A stretch of DNA of 64,000 nucleotides from Nemertoderma westbladi (Eukaryota > Xenacoelomorpha > Nemertodermatida > Nemertodermatidae): contig JAUCBJ010004408.1 in assembly GCA_032718475.1 (NCBI GenBank), forward strand, positions 1 to 64,000, given 5' to 3'. Positions 52,916 through 64,000 of the stretch are shown in pieces. Below the pieces are notes generated by a model, which was given only the letters and a program-made list of their open reading frames with translations, made no database searches and was not told where the DNA came from. The position numbers and the translations under genes are program-made. The first letter of the stretch is position 1. The number at the start of each line of letters is the position of its first letter.

Positions 52916-54080
52916 ACCTGGAAAATCTGATACCTTGTATGTCCGCAATTTACCTCCTCATAACTGACATAAAGCGCGCCAGATGGCGCGCCATGCTGCG
53001 ACCGGTTGACGGTACACCCGATTTTTGCGGCACCCCACTGCTAGGCCTATCCAATGCGCGCCAATAGGACTAAAATTGTCAAGTAGGAGTAGGTAAACAA
53101 ACTTATCAGGGTTGCATGAACTACTGTATGAACTATAACTCAGCTGCATTCATCGGGTAATATTAATACCATTTGACTTTTATATAAGAGAAAACAATTT
53201 GCTGTTTTTTAGAGCGCGGCTACTTTTTTGCTTTTGGTTCCTTTTAAATTAGTTATAATTTACTCCTAATATTTTTTATTCCCTTCTTTTATTCCCGGGT
53301 TCTAAAGTCCCAAGGCTATTTACCGAAGTCTTACCAGTATTGGCTAGTTAGGAGTACAGTGTTCGCATGTCAAATTCTAGTGCACCTAACTGCGACCTGC
53401 ACCTGGCATCAGGGGTACAGGGCATGGCCCAGCATATGTGCTGCAAAGTCAATGGTGAGTCATGTGCATCAGATTATTTTATATTCAATTCATGACCCCC
53501 AACAAGTCACTTAAGACTATAGTTGATGGTACCATTGTACGCACTAACTTTACACAAACAACCAAAATACAAACAAAAAATAATTCCTGGAGACCCCACA
53601 CCCAACTAAACACATAAACAAATGTAATTTTGAAATATAACAAAGAAATAAAAAAAACGGTATAGATAATTATTATTGGTTATGATATAACTAATAGCGC
53701 TGACTCGTCAGACTCATACACGATATCTTTACTACGTTACACATTTAGTTGCTATTAATTCGTGATGCGTGTAGTTTTAGTGCCTTATATATATAGATTG
53801 CTAGATTTTTACTGACCCGAACCATATTTGTTGAGAATAATGGACGGTATAACGATAAGGAAGGATATCTAGAGAATGGTAATTTATAAAAGGCACTCTG
53901 ATTTGGTTGTAGGCTGGGCATACCAAAATAAAATAAAATTCGCTTTCAACAAGACCCATATTGCACATCGTACATATAAACGACCATCATACAGCGACCA
54001 GCTTCGATTTATTTCCAGGCAGTAATTTTCAGATGAGGTTCATTTGATTATTCATTAAGGTTCTTTTCCGTACCAAAATA
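52916..54080. other. Intergenic, no gene seen
   Basis: 53298-53323 holds GGTTCTAAAGTCCCAAGGCT, nearly repeated at 57739-57765 (GGATTCTAAAGTCCCAAGGC). The minus frame 52958-53149 has no domain. The rest is AT-rich. Confidence 0.5.
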
Positions 54081-54560
54081 ATTATGTTTTAATATACAGT
54101 TCTCCCTTGGGGGCTGCGCTAATGGACAGCCACCAATCTTGTATAAATTGGTCTCTAGTTACACTATGTACTGTATTAAGAAATTCAGTCTCGTTTATAA
54201 CAGATTGATTTAACCACGCGTGACTAAGTCCCAGGTTTTTAAGGAGATCCCTTATTTTGGACGCCCAATTTGCAGTAGATGGGGTAGTGTAACAGTCACT
54301 ATGTAACTAGTTGTACATCATCTTTATGAGTCTTTTATCGGGCAAATTATTCGAATCCTGAACTTTATAATGTTCACCTTGCGGTGCAGTGAAGAAGGAA
54401 AAGTACCAGTTTCTCCATACACCATAAAATTTGGTGTATTGGTTTTTATACTCAAGGCTCGTTTGAGGAAGCTTAAATGCACTCTTTCTATATCAGGTGC
54501 ATTGTGCCATCCCCATATCTCACATCCATGATTTAGAATGGGCAAAATTAGGGAACAAAA
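54081..54560 (-). pseudogene. LINE reverse-transcriptase C-terminal fragment (LINE-C)
   Basis: The minus strand encodes PILNHGCEIWGWHNAPDIER followed by VHLSFLKRAL, then, after a frameshift near 54340 and an in-frame stop, NWASKIRDLLKNLGLSHAWL and a final WWLSISAAPKGELY. This is the C-terminal region of a LINE lineage common in invertebrates, unlike LINE-A or LINE-B. It ends at a TAA near 54084. No 5' part is present. Confidence 0.78.
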
Positions 54561-55354
54561 AAGTTTATAGGTTAAAAGTAATGTTAGGAAACTGTAAGAG
54601 ATAAAGATATAAAGAAAACAAAGCCTTGTTACCTTTACTAGAGTAGGTATGGGTGATGGGCCTCATATCTGACTCCACTGTGACACCCATCCTGCGGAAT
54701 GGCAAACCAGGGTGTGGTATTTGCCCCGAGAGCTGACTCGGCAAAAAAGCACCCCCAACCTCCACTATGGATTACATTAGCAATGCGGAGGTCCGGCCAC
54801 TAGAGGCCAGTGGAACTACCGGACACAATAGAATAGGCCTTACATACGTCAGTTACATATTGAAAAATATATTATTAATTATGAAATAATTGACAAATAA
54901 ATTAATTTATCAATAAGTTAATCAAAATCAATAACTACTCAATCAATGGATAAATTTGTAAAAAAAATAGTATTCATCCAGAAATTCGCAATCTATGGAT
55001 AATTTTGTATAAGAAGAATTAAATAAATATTTCTGAAGAATACTTTCAAATTTTCAAATTTTACGGGGCATTGGCCCACACGTACAGTACTTTAAAGCAC
55101 TGGGCGGGAAAGGATTAATTAAATTAAATTTAATTTATTAAATTATTTTCAAATTATAGCCAAAACCAAACAATTTTGAAACGCTGAGAGTGATAAATCG
55201 AAGAGTTGTCCATAAATGGTGTCTGCATTCCAAGTCTGCATCAATCACCTTGTGTCTATAGCTATTAATTGTGTTAACTGAAATTCCGTCCATCTTCAGG
55301 ATTTCATCTCTCTGGAAATGGATTGTTTTCGGCTGGAACCCAGTTCAAGAAGTG
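54561..55354. other. Intergenic, no gene seen
   Basis: 54640-54830 is GC-richer and contains GACACCCATCCTGCGGAATG and GGCCACTAGAGGCCAG words, possibly a short unidentified repeat. The remainder is AT-rich. Confidence 0.45.
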
Positions 55355-57674
55355 AACTGGAAAGCTATGGACTCATGTGGACCAAATGGTCACAAGTACC
55401 AGATAGACTATATTCTGTTTCGTAGGAAATACAGGAGCTCTATACAAAACTGTAATGCATTTACACTTTGACCCTTCTCCAGTGATCACCGCCTTATTGT
55501 GGCCAAGGTAAGACTTAGTCTGCGCGCTAGCAGAACAACGAAATCTGCCTTGCCGCGGCATGACTGATCCTCTCTGTTGCAACAGCCAAGTGTGAGATCC
55601 AGCTTCACACTACAGCTGAGCAACCGGTATAAGGTTTTTCTACTGAGGCAGCAGATCACTGCGTGGGCTATACGGTCTTCACAGCAGCAGTTAACAAAGA
55701 CAGTTCCAGTATAGCCTCGAAACAGGAAAAATGCCCCCTGGACTGACCACAAAATTCGGAAGTGCCGAAATGACCTCTACAAGGCGCAGAAAGAGTCCCG
55801 ACTCAAACAGACTACAGCGGCCAAGAATGCAGTTAAGGCTGCATCGAGGTCCCTTAACACGCAGTACTCTGTCAATCGACAGGAGCTTATAAACCAACAG
55901 GTTGATGCCATCAATGATGCCGATGAAAGGAGCCCATCATCCCAGGCATGGAAATGGATCAACTTGCTGACTGGGCGGAAAGCCAACCAACCACCAAGGT
56001 TAAGGCTGAATCACCAGCCGATCGCATCAATGGTTGGAAGGCTCACTTTGAAAAGCTTCTCAATAATGAGAGGGTATTGCCTGATAACTTTATAGAAGTA
56101 AACGTGTCTGAGTCTGTACTCCCAGATATTCCCATTGGCGATATCTCCTTTGCAGAAGTGGAGGCTGCTGCAAAGAGCATTAAGGCCAATCGTGCCAGTG
56201 GAATAGATGGTGTCCCCCTGAGGTCTTGTAGACAGTAGACATGTACAGAACAACAAGTGTCCCGCAAGAAATGAAAACAAATAAGTTGGTGCCAGTTCCC
56301 AATAAGGGCAACCTAACACTCTATGGTTCTTTTCGGAGAATCTCATTGATCTCGATTGCTGCAAAGCTATATAATAGAATTATATTAAATCGCATCAGGG
56401 ATCCCATTGAGAGACTGCTCCGTAGAAATTAGAATGGGTTCCATAAAGGTCGTGGGACCATTGAAGAGTTCTCAAAATAGAAAGACAGGCATCTGGCTGT
56501 TATCTTTGTTGACTTCTTCTTGTTGACTTCGTCATAGTTTCATTATTTGAGATTCCTGATGAAATTATTACAGCAATCATAACAGTATACGATGGTTCGA
56601 CGACATTTGTGTCTACTGTTGACGGTGACACAGAACCATTCGAAGTGTTATGGGGAGTCCTCCAGGGAGACACACTTGCACCATTCTTATTCATAATTCT
56701 GGTTGACTATGTTCTACGCATGTCCTTAGATCATCATAATGATGATGGGGTGATGGTAACTCCACCTACTGGCTCCAGAAGGCAAAGAAATCCTGCCAAT
56801 TAGCCTACCTAACTGATCTAGACTTTGCTGATGACATAGGAGTACTCTCAGAATCACTAGAGGGAGCACTACGGTTTGTCAGCACATTAGAACATGCTGC
56901 TTCTAGTATTGGTTTTTTAGTTAACTCCAAAAAGACCAAAATGTTGACAGTTAACATTAATGTAAATCTCTGATCTGATGAGCATAATCTCAAAGGATGG
57001 TACGCTTGAGTATGTGGACGACTTCCTGTTACCTGGGATCATGGAAAATGCGTAAGGGAAAGGAATTGGCAGCATTGAATGGGCTTTCCAGGATTTTGAT
57101 GTCACACTTAATTCATTGGAAACTTAAAGACCGATTAGTTAGAGCAGCAGTAGTTCCAGTACTCCTCTACGGGAGTCCATGCTGGGCTCTAACTGCTGAG
57201 GACACCAAATCACTGGATGGCACATTCACAAGAATGCTACGCCAGGTTCATTGTGTCAAGTACAATGCACACATCTCTAACCAGACACTAAATAACATTG
57301 GAGGTGTCTTATTGGTTCCTCAAGCTTGACACTAGAATATTGCCGCCTCCGCTTTGCAGGACCAGTCTGTGCACAATCTTGTGCTTTGGCAGCCCCATGG
57401 AGAATATATGCATGGTGGACAGCCCATGCATTTCGTGAGACGCCTCTTATAGGACACTGGCCTTGAAGATGCGGATGATCTAGCAAATGTCATGGGTGAT
57501 AGGGCGTTGTGGCGGCGCAATTTTGTTGATAAGCCGGCATAGCATTCTTAATGGCCGCTGCATTGGGCTTGCCAATTGTAAATTGCATGGTGATGACAAA
57601 ATGTTTTTGTTAAGTTGGCATAGCATCTTGATGTGCAGTTCCAATGCAGCAGGCCCATTATAGTAGTAGTAGTG
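55355..57674 (+). pseudogene. LINE-A copy 4, old and degenerate
   Basis: It starts in the endonuclease C-terminus (YQIDYILFRRKYRSSIQNCN, 55396-55460), so it reaches further 5' than the other copies. It runs through linker, reverse transcriptase (GVLQGDTLAPFLF at about 56650) and C-terminal region to a (TAG)n tail at 57660-57674. Many stops, frameshifts and deletions are present, including loss of much of motif A (about 56500-56540). It is the oldest of the longer copies by eye. Confidence 0.92.
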
Positions 57675-58305
57675 ATTTAAAGTCCCGGTTTTAACCAACG
57701 TGCTAAAGTGGCGTCAAAGTGGGATCAAAAAGTCCCACGGATTCTAAAGTCCCAAGGCTTTTTACATAAGTCCAGGCAACTTGCAACTTAGTCCCCTTAG
57801 TACTAGTAGGGGTCACGCTGTATTTAATTAAATTTAATTAATAATTATTATTTTTTTAATAATTTACTCAGGGGTAATTTATGTATTAATTTCGTTTGTA
57901 GTTTAACCTGTTTGAATTTTACAGTATTCTACGGTGTTATCATATAAAGTCATGCATAAAGTAATCAAGTAAGCGTCTCATAATAAATTAATTAAAATGT
58001 TAAATCAATTAATAAGAAGGTATTTCAGGGAGGGAACGATGGATCATTGATAATATGAGACAGAAAAATACATTTATTTAATTTAATACTCTTTGGCCCT
58101 TTCAATTCTATTGTTGAAAAGAGTCAATCAAATACAGAAGTCTAACAATAACCGGTAACCATAATTTACTGAATACATAAGTTGATTGAAATGAATTCTG
58201 GTTGAATTTATTCATCTCTCGTTGACTTCATTAATCTATACAACAACTGCAAACAAACAAAATATAACAATTAGTGAAGCAAATAGATTGGATTATCCTT
58301 CTGGT
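57675..58305. other. Intergenic, no gene seen
   Basis: 57680-57800 has repeated AAAGTCCC/AAGTCCCA words. The rest is AT-rich. Confidence 0.5.
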
Positions 58306-58437
58306 AAGGAAAGGGGAAGGCATGGACACCAGTGAGTAGTCTGTCCAAAATTTGGAATTCCCATAGAATATAAAGGAATCTCAAGGTTCGATTATTTAGG
58401 GCAGCCGTAGAACCAGTACTCCTATGTGGGAGTATGT
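58306..58437 (+). pseudogene. LINE-A-like fragment (copy 6)
   Basis: GGAAGGCATGG...TGTCCAAAATTTGGAA...CGATTATTTAGGGCAGC...CCAGTACTCCTATGTGGGAG aligns with the LINE-A stretch 61740-61860 but is clearly more diverged than other copies. Confidence 0.75.
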
Positions 58438-59099
58438 GGAAAGGGATAAACGGGGGTGAATTTAAGAAACAAAAGACTTTCTTCTCCAAATGACTCTTAT
58501 TAAATACTCCCAGTGCTGCTACAAGTAGTAAATTATAATTAATTAATTAAATTCCCACCAGGTTGGGATTACACTAAACCATGACTAATTTAGTTAATAA
58601 TTGAATTAATTGTTGTTATCATATCAATTATTGTTTGAACGAATTTGAATAAAGTTTTACACAGCTGAAAGACTAACATATTGTATCTTTGGAAAATTAC
58701 TGTAAACCTGCCACTCTTGTAATTGATAAGAATCGTAAGAAAAAAATATTGCATCAAAATAATTCGTCACTGTTTACGTCTACCTGTATCTTCCATAGTT
58801 CCTGTAGTATCACGTTTTGTGGAATATATTTATCAAATTAATCTTCATGATATTTGAAACTATAACTGTCAATTAACTAGAAAAGATTTAAAAAATATTT
58901 GAACAAACGGTGACAATACATTGAAGCCTCACTCCTTAAGAAGGTAATTAGTCCTTCACAAATGACAAAAAACCCGCTTTCAGCTTAATATAACATCCTC
59001 GTGTGACGGCCTACTGTTTTCGTTTCCGGCTTCGCAACAATCGACTAAGTTATCCATATTGTGCCCTCAGCGCGTATCTAACAGGTCCGGTGAGAACCA
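58438..59099. other. Intergenic, no gene seen
   Basis: AT-rich, no coding or repeat signal I can support. Confidence 0.5.
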
Positions 59100-59108
59100 T
59101 CCACACTG

Positions 59109-59820
59109 GGATAGATCTTTTTACAGAACACATGCGAACACAGTAGAACACACCCGAACACACTCCAAAAACTGCCGAACACAATCGAACACAGTCGAAT
59201 AATAGAAAGAGCACAAAAAAATAACACTGGGTACCAACTTTTAGATAAAATGAGCCACGCGTTGCTTTTCTATAAGAAAATTCCCGAAATTATTGAATAA
59301 AATTGTCGCGAAATTAAATATTAATTTCTTATCAATTCAGGCCTAGCCTAAGTCTACAACTAATAATTTAACATTGTACAGTAGTAGGCTTAAGTTAAGT
59401 GTGGTTAGCAAGTGTGGTAGAGATTCCTACCGGTACCTGCCACTCTGCCAAACCGGGACCCAGCTCTTTATATTCCAGTGCAGCAGTACAGTAGGCAGGT
59501 AGGTACCGGTACCTATGTTGTACCGAAGTGTTGTACTGTACGTCATGTACCGGGTATTCCATATTGATTGCCACACCCCCCCCCCCCCCCCCCCCCCTGG
59601 CCAGCCAAAACTACCCTAGACATGTACTTGAGTGTAATATATCATTCGAAAGATAATTTAATTCTGAGCTTGCATGCAAAAATTTAGGGTCCAATAGAAA
59701 AGTATAAAAATTTTATAGGCTATTCTTTAAATCTATTTTACTTTTAAATATTTGTGATTTAATCACAATTTAAAAAAAATATAATTTATCCAGCGTTAGT
59801 CATCAGCTTTGCAGGTTGCA
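59109..59820 (+). repeat. Left arm of long inverted repeat
   Basis: Includes GAACACA-rich repeats near the tip, TTATTGAATAAAATTGTCGC in the middle, a poly-C run (about 59574-59597) and TTAATTCTGAGCTTGCATGC. Confidence 0.9.
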
Positions 59821-59948
59821 GCCCTGTTTAAACAGTTATTACTTCCTGACTTTTGCTGTATTGCAATATATTACATTATTCAGTTATCGGTATTAGTGTT
59901 TCTTTGGTGATTTTACTGAATTAGGACTACATAGCATAAGTAATTAAA

Positions 59949-60083
59949 ATGACAAGTTCCAGTGCAATTTTCGATGACTCTGAAGAAAACATATGGTTGA
60001 CAGGATCAGAGATGTTACTTTTAGAGAGGTTTGTGATTCTGTGGCATAATCAAACTGAACTCAAACCAAATCGGCCCTTTTAA
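59949..60083 (+). other. 44-codon frame in the element core
   Basis: Starts MTSSSAIFDDSEENIWLTGS and ends at the TAA of the LINE target site CCCTTTTAAG. No similarity recognised; could be a remnant of a transposase N-terminus or chance. Confidence 0.3.
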
Positions 60084-60084
60084 G

Positions 60085-62305
60085 CAGAAGAACGAAATCT
60101 GCCTTGCCGCGGCATGACTGGTCCTCTCTGTTGCAACAGCCAAGTGTGAGATCCAGCTTCACACTACAGCTGAGCAACAGGTATGAGGCTCTTGCCTCTG
60201 AGGCGGCAGATCACTGTGAGGGCTATACTGCCTTTACAGAAGCAGTTAAGTTAGCAGCTGCAGAAACAGTTCCTGTATACCCTCGAAACAGGAAAAGGGC
60301 CCCCTGGACTGACAACAAAATTCAGAAGTGCCGAAATGACCTTCATAAGGCGCAGAAAGAGTCCCGACTCAAACAGACTACAGCGGCCAAGAATGCAGTT
60401 AAGGCTGCATCTAGGTCCCTGAACAGGCAGTACTCTGTTAATCTACAGGAGCTAATAAACCAACAGGTTGATGCCATCAATGATGCTGACGACAACAGGC
60501 AATCATCCCAGGCATGGAAATCGATCAATCTGCTTACTGGGCGGAAAAGCCAACCAACCACCAAGGTTAAGGCTGAATCACCAGCCGATCGCCTCAATGG
60601 TTGGAAAGCCCACTTTGAAAAGCTCCTCAATAATGACAGGGTATTGCCTGATAACTTTATAGAAGTAAAAGTGTCTGAGTCTCTACTCCCAGATATTCCC
60701 ATTGGCGATATCTCCTTTGCAGAAGTGAAGGCTGCTGCAAAGAGCATTAAGACCAATCGTGCCAGTGGAGTAGATGGTGTTCCCCCTGAGGTCTTTAAAA
60801 TACCTGAGTGTTTAAAGCTCATCTATCCCATCATAGTAGACATGTACCGAACAACAAGAGTCCCACAAGAAATGAAAACAAATAAGTTGGTGCCAGTTCC
60901 CAAGAAGGGCAACCTAACACTCTATGGTTCTTTTCGGGGAATCTCATTGATCTCGATTGCTGCAAAGCTATACAATAGGATTCTATTAAATCGCATCAGG
61001 GATCCCATTGAGAGACTGCTCCGTGGAAATCAGAATGGGTTCCGTAAAGGTCGTGGGACCATGGAGCCCATTTTGGCACTTAGAAGGATAATTGAAGAAT
61101 TGTCAAAAAAGAAAGACAGGCATCTGGCTGTTATCTTTGTTGACTTCTTCAAGGCCTTTGATTCAGTCTCTCGGTCACGTATGTTCAGCATACTTTCATT
61201 ATATGGGATTCCTGATGAAATTATTGCAGCAATCAGATCAGTATACGATGGTTCGACAACATTTGTGTCTACTGTTGACGGTGACACAGAACCGTTTGAA
61301 GTGTTATGGGGCGTCCTCCAAGGAGACACACTTGCACCATTCTTGTTCATTATTGTGGTTGACTATGTTCTACGCATGTCCTTAGATCATCATAATGATG
61401 ATGGGGTGATGATAGCTCCACCTACTGGCTCCAGAAGTCGAGGAAATCCTGCCAAGTACATAACTGATCTAGACTTTGCTGATGACTTAGGAGTACTCTC
61501 AGAATCATTAGAGGGAGCCCAACGGCTCCTCAGCTCATTAGAACATGCTGCTTCTACTGTTGGTCTTTTTATTAACTCCAGAAAGACCAAAATTCTGACA
61601 GTTAACTTTGAAAGTCCTCAGCAAGTCTCTGATCGGATGAGCATAAGCTCAAAGGATGGTATGCTTGAGCATGTGGACGACTTCTGTTACCTGGGATCAT
61701 GGATCCGGAAGTCAGGTGAGGACCTTCGAATACGTAAGGGAAAGGCATGGGCAGCCTTGATTAGGCTTTCCAGGATTTGGAAGTCACCTAGAATTAATCG
61801 GAAACTTAAGGTCCGATTATTTAGAGCAGCAGTAGTTCCAGTACTCCTCTACGGGAGTCCATGCTGGGCTCTAACTGCTGAGGACACCAAATCTCTGGAT
61901 GGCACATTCACAAGAATGCTACGCCGGGTTCATTGTGTCAAGTACAATGCACACATCTCCAACCAGACACTATATAACATTGGAGGTGTCTCATTGGTTC
62001 CCCCAAGCTTGACACTAGAACAAAATCGCCTCCGCTTTGCAGGACATTGCTTTCGCCGTGAGGACCAGCCAGTGCATAATCTTGTACTTTGGCAGCCTCA
62101 TGGAGTGAATAAGCATGGTGGACAGCCCATGACTTTCTTGAGACGCATCTTAAAGGACACTGGCCTTAAAGATGCGGATGATCTAGCAAATGTCATGGGT
62201 GATAGGGAGTTGTGGCGGTGCAATTTTGTTGACAAGCCGGCACAGCATTCTTAAAAATGCAGCTGCAATGCAGCATGCCGATCCTAGTAGTAGTACTAGT
62301 AGTAG
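60085..62305 (+). mobile_element. LINE-A copy 5, youngest, with 10-bp TSD
   Basis: Flanked by CCCTTTTAAG (60075-60084 and 62306-62315). 5'-truncated just after the endonuclease, ends in a (TAG)n-like tail (TAGTAGTAGTACTAGTAGTAG). The target was the palindrome GGCCCTTTTAAGGGCC. Confidence 0.95.
60086..62254 (+). CDS. LINE-A ORF2: reverse transcriptase, 5'-truncated but open
   Basis: The frame is open from the truncation point through 716-722 codons with no stop or shift. There is no native ATG at its start, since the endonuclease is missing. Reverse transcriptase blocks: YGSFRGISLISIAAKLYNRI, NQNGFRKGRGT, VIFVDFFKAFDS (motif A), GVLQGDTLAPFLF (motif B), DLDFADDLGVLS (motif C). Then FCYLGSWIRKSG, LLYGSPCWALTAED, a GHCFRRE block and RRILKDTGL. 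All catalytic Asp residues are intact. It is the reference copy for five other LINE-A remnants here and shares its architecture with LINE-B. RTE/RTEX-like placement is tentative. Confidence 0.93.
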   Translation, partial: RRTKSALPRHDWSSLLQQPSVRSSFTLQLSNRYEALASEAADHCEGYTAFTEAVKLAAAETVPVYPRNRKRAPWTDNKIQKCRNDLHKAQKESRLKQTTAAKNAVKAASRSLNRQYSVNLQELINQQVDAINDADDNRQSSQAWKSINLLTGRKSQPTTKVKAESPADRLNGWKAHFEKLLNNDRVLPDNFIEVKVSESLLPDIPIGDISFAEVKAAAKSIKTNRASGVDGVPPEVFKIPECLKLIYPIIVDMYRTTRVPQEMKTNKLVPVPKKGNLTLYGSFRGISLISIAAKLYNRILLNRIRDPIERLLRGNQNGFRKGRGTMEPILALRRIIEELSKKKDRHLAVIFVDFFKAFDSVSRSRMFSILSLYGIPDEIIAAIRSVYDGSTTFVSTVDGDTEPFEVLWGVLQGDTLAPFLFIIVVDYVLRMSLDHHNDDGVMIAPPTGSRSRGNPAKYITDLDFADDLGVLSESLEGAQRLLSSLEHAASTVGLFINSRKTKILTVNFESPQQVSDRMSISSKDGMLEHVDDFCYLGSWIRKSGEDLRIRKGKAWAALIRLSRIWKSPRINRKLKVRLFRAAVVPVLLYGSPCWALTAEDTKSLDGTFTRMLRRVHCVKYNAHISNQTLYNIGGVSLVPPSLTLEQNRLRFAGHCFRREDQPVHNLVLWQPHGVNKHGGQPMTFLRRILKDTGLKDADDLANVMGDRELWRCNFVDKPAQHS

Positions 62306-62315
62306 CCCTTTTAAG

Positions 62316-62526
62316 GGCCAACATCCTTTGCCGTTTACTAGCCCTGCTATTTGGCTGTTCTCCAGTACCCATTTATATAGAACTTACCATATATAGTATG
62401 TATTCATGTTAATTTCTATTTTATACTGAGTTATTGTTATTTTGAATTATTATTTGAAGGGTAAAATAAACATTGAAACATTGAAACAAGCCACTATCGA
62501 GGAGCTCCCCGTGCTGCAAAGGGGAA
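62316..62526. other. Element core, right of the LINE
   Basis: Contains AAATAAACATTGAAACATTG, which resembles a short retroposon 3' end. No frame. Confidence 0.4.
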
Positions 62527-63233
62527 ACATGGTTGTAAAGCTGACGACTAACGATGGATAAATTATATTTTTTTAATTGTGATTAAATCAAAAATATTGA
62601 AAAATGAGATTGGTTTAAAGAATAGCCTATAAAATATTTATAAACTTTTGTATTGGACCCTATATTTTTGCATGCAAGCTCAGAATTAAATTATCTTTCG
62701 AATGATATATTACCTTAAAGTACATGTCTGGCAGTATTGGCTGGACAGGGGGGGGGGGGGGGGGGGGGGGTCCATCATTATGGAACACCCGGTACAGTAG
62801 GCCTACGTAGGGTAACGTGACTAAAACTTCCTAATTCATATCCTCAGCAATCAATCGCAGCCCAAGCTATTGCAGTACACAGGCAAACAGGCCTATTAGC
62901 TAACCCGCTATTACTATATATGTGACAGGTACGGTACCCGGTAGGCTTCCCTACATACTGTAGTTTGTTATACAGTACAGCAGTACAGAACAAATGATAG
63001 GCCTTCCTGATAAGAAATGAATATTTAATTTCGCGACAATTTTATTCAATAATTCTGGTAATTTACATATAGAAAAGCAACGCGAGGCGAATTTTTATCT
63101 AAAAGTTGGTACCCGGTGTTATTTTTTTGTGCTCTTTTTAGTTTCGACAGTGTTCGATTGTGTTCGGCAGTTTTTTAAGTGTTTTTGGGTGTGTTCTTGT
63201 GTGTTCACTTGTGTTCTGTAAAAAGAACTATCC
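62527..63233 (-). repeat. Right arm of long inverted repeat
   Basis: Inverted partner of 59109-59820, including a poly-G run (about 62749-62770) matching the poly-C of the left arm and a GTGTTCTTGTGTGTTC-rich tip. Confidence 0.9.
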
Positions 63234-63242
63234 TCCACACTG

Positions 63243-64000
63243 TACCCTCCCTAAAGGCCCGTTCGCCTCCAACAGCACGGTTCACTGCTGAGTGTGAACG
63301 ACCCTGTAGTATACGAGCGGTATCTGAGCGGTAAATGGTTTAGGATTACCGTTGACTGGGAACGACCTAAATTACTGTAGTTGTGCGGTACACCGCGAGG
63401 TTTACCGTAACCGATTGAAATACAGTACATTATGAAATGTAAATTACATGATTGTCTAGGCTGTTGAATTAACTCTGAACATATACTGTAAACGACCAGT
63501 TACCGCACCGTTAGGGCTTACCGTTGAGTGTTAACGGGCTCAGGGTATTGTACCGCTGGCTTAACGCTTCAATACCACAATATTAACCATTGAGTCAGAA
63601 CTACCTGTCAACGGGTAGTTAACCGCTCACGCACCGGTGGTGAGTGTGAATCAATATTCAACGCAGTTAATACTGTATGTTAATTCACTCAATGTACACC
63701 TTATGGTTTTATTCTGAATTAGTGTGGTAGGAGGGACTTATATTTCACAAATGAACATAAATTGTGTCACGATTCTACTTCTACTGTATTTGATTATAGA
63801 TCTTGAGTTATAAATCTGTATACTACGGTAAAACGCAACAAAACTTCAGGCCTACACACATTCACCATGTCCGAGATATCGAACAGTCACATGCGGTTAT
63901 ACTTAAAATATTAGTGATTTAGTTAGCTACTGTATTACATACCGGTAGGGTAGGGTAGGGAAAGTGGGCCTTCCTTCATTTTTTTCATACTCTCTCAGCA
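63243..64000. other. Intergenic, possible MITE at 63246-63545
   Basis: CCCTAAAGGCCCGTTCGCCT near 63249 and TGTTAACGGGCTCAGGG near 63530 form weak inverted ends. The interior repeats AACGACC and TACCG words. No gene. Confidence 0.35.

Larger units (their letters stand above)
59109..63233. mobile_element. Long-armed inverted-repeat element (MULE-like), non-autonomous, with LINE-A inside
   Basis: Tips GGATAGATCTTTTTACAG and GGATAGTTCTTTTTACAG (reverse strand). The arms are 59109-59820 and 62527-63233. A perfect 9-bp TSD, TCCACACTG, flanks them (59100-59108 and 63234-63242). Arms of about 710 bp with a 9-bp TSD fit MULE or fold-back elements. Without the LINE the element is about 1.9 kb. Only a 44-codon frame (59949-60083) lies in its core. 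Confidence 0.9.

Overview
This is a window of metazoan nuclear DNA, probably from an invertebrate. One large conserved gene sits in AT-rich, heavily transposon-laden intergenic DNA. The evidence for an animal is a full-length ATM checkpoint-kinase gene, several non-LTR retrotransposon lineages, a Ty3/Gypsy LTR element with a SCAN-like capsid, P, MULE and hAT class II elements, and tRNA-derived SINEs. The Gypsy capsid is compatible with, but does not prove, a deuterostome. Species cannot be named from the sequence. Palindromic words such as TAGGCCTAC and TACCGGTAC recur through the unique DNA.

Layout. 1-1771 is a GC-rich, broken minus-strand gene of unknown function. 1.8-8.9 kb is intergenic and rich in tandem arrays (17-, 31-, 68-bp and complex units). 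8.9-11.2 kb is a 5'-truncated LINE (LINE-B) with a target-site duplication (TSD). 11.2-15.2 kb holds dispersed repeats, G/C-rich palindromes, a 68-bp array and about 2.4 kb of a 27-bp minisatellite. 16.16-21.66 kb is a Mutator-like element (TIRs about 155-175 bp, perfect 9-bp TSD) split by a THAP-domain P element (TIRs about 125 bp, perfect 8-bp TSD). 21.8-29.2 kb is one LINE-A copy split by a 5.4-kb CR1/L2-like LINE, itself split by a fold-back tRNA-like SINE, and by an 845-bp non-autonomous hAT element (8-bp TSD).

30.0-38.8 kb is an uninterrupted 2907-codon ATM gene with no intron, the only clear host gene. 38.8-44.9 kb is intergenic with a retroelement fragment, a TA-flanked inverted-repeat element and palindrome arrays. 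44.9-51.8 kb is a second LINE-A copy carrying a young 6.1-kb Gypsy element whose 327-bp LTRs differ at one base. 51.8-59 kb holds LINE relics and a tRNA-Gly-like SINE. 59.1-63.2 kb is an element with arms of about 710 bp and a 9-bp TSD, holding a nearly intact LINE-A copy with its own 10-bp TSD.

The genes do not form a pathway. The window is mainly a record of successive insertions that can be ordered by nesting. The most notable points are the intronless ATM with a sharp GC rise over its kinase end, the doubly dated P-in-MULE nest, the SCAN-like Gypsy capsid, a LINE ORF1 with about 18 decapeptide repeats, the fold-back SINE, and the unidentified GC-rich gene at the left edge.
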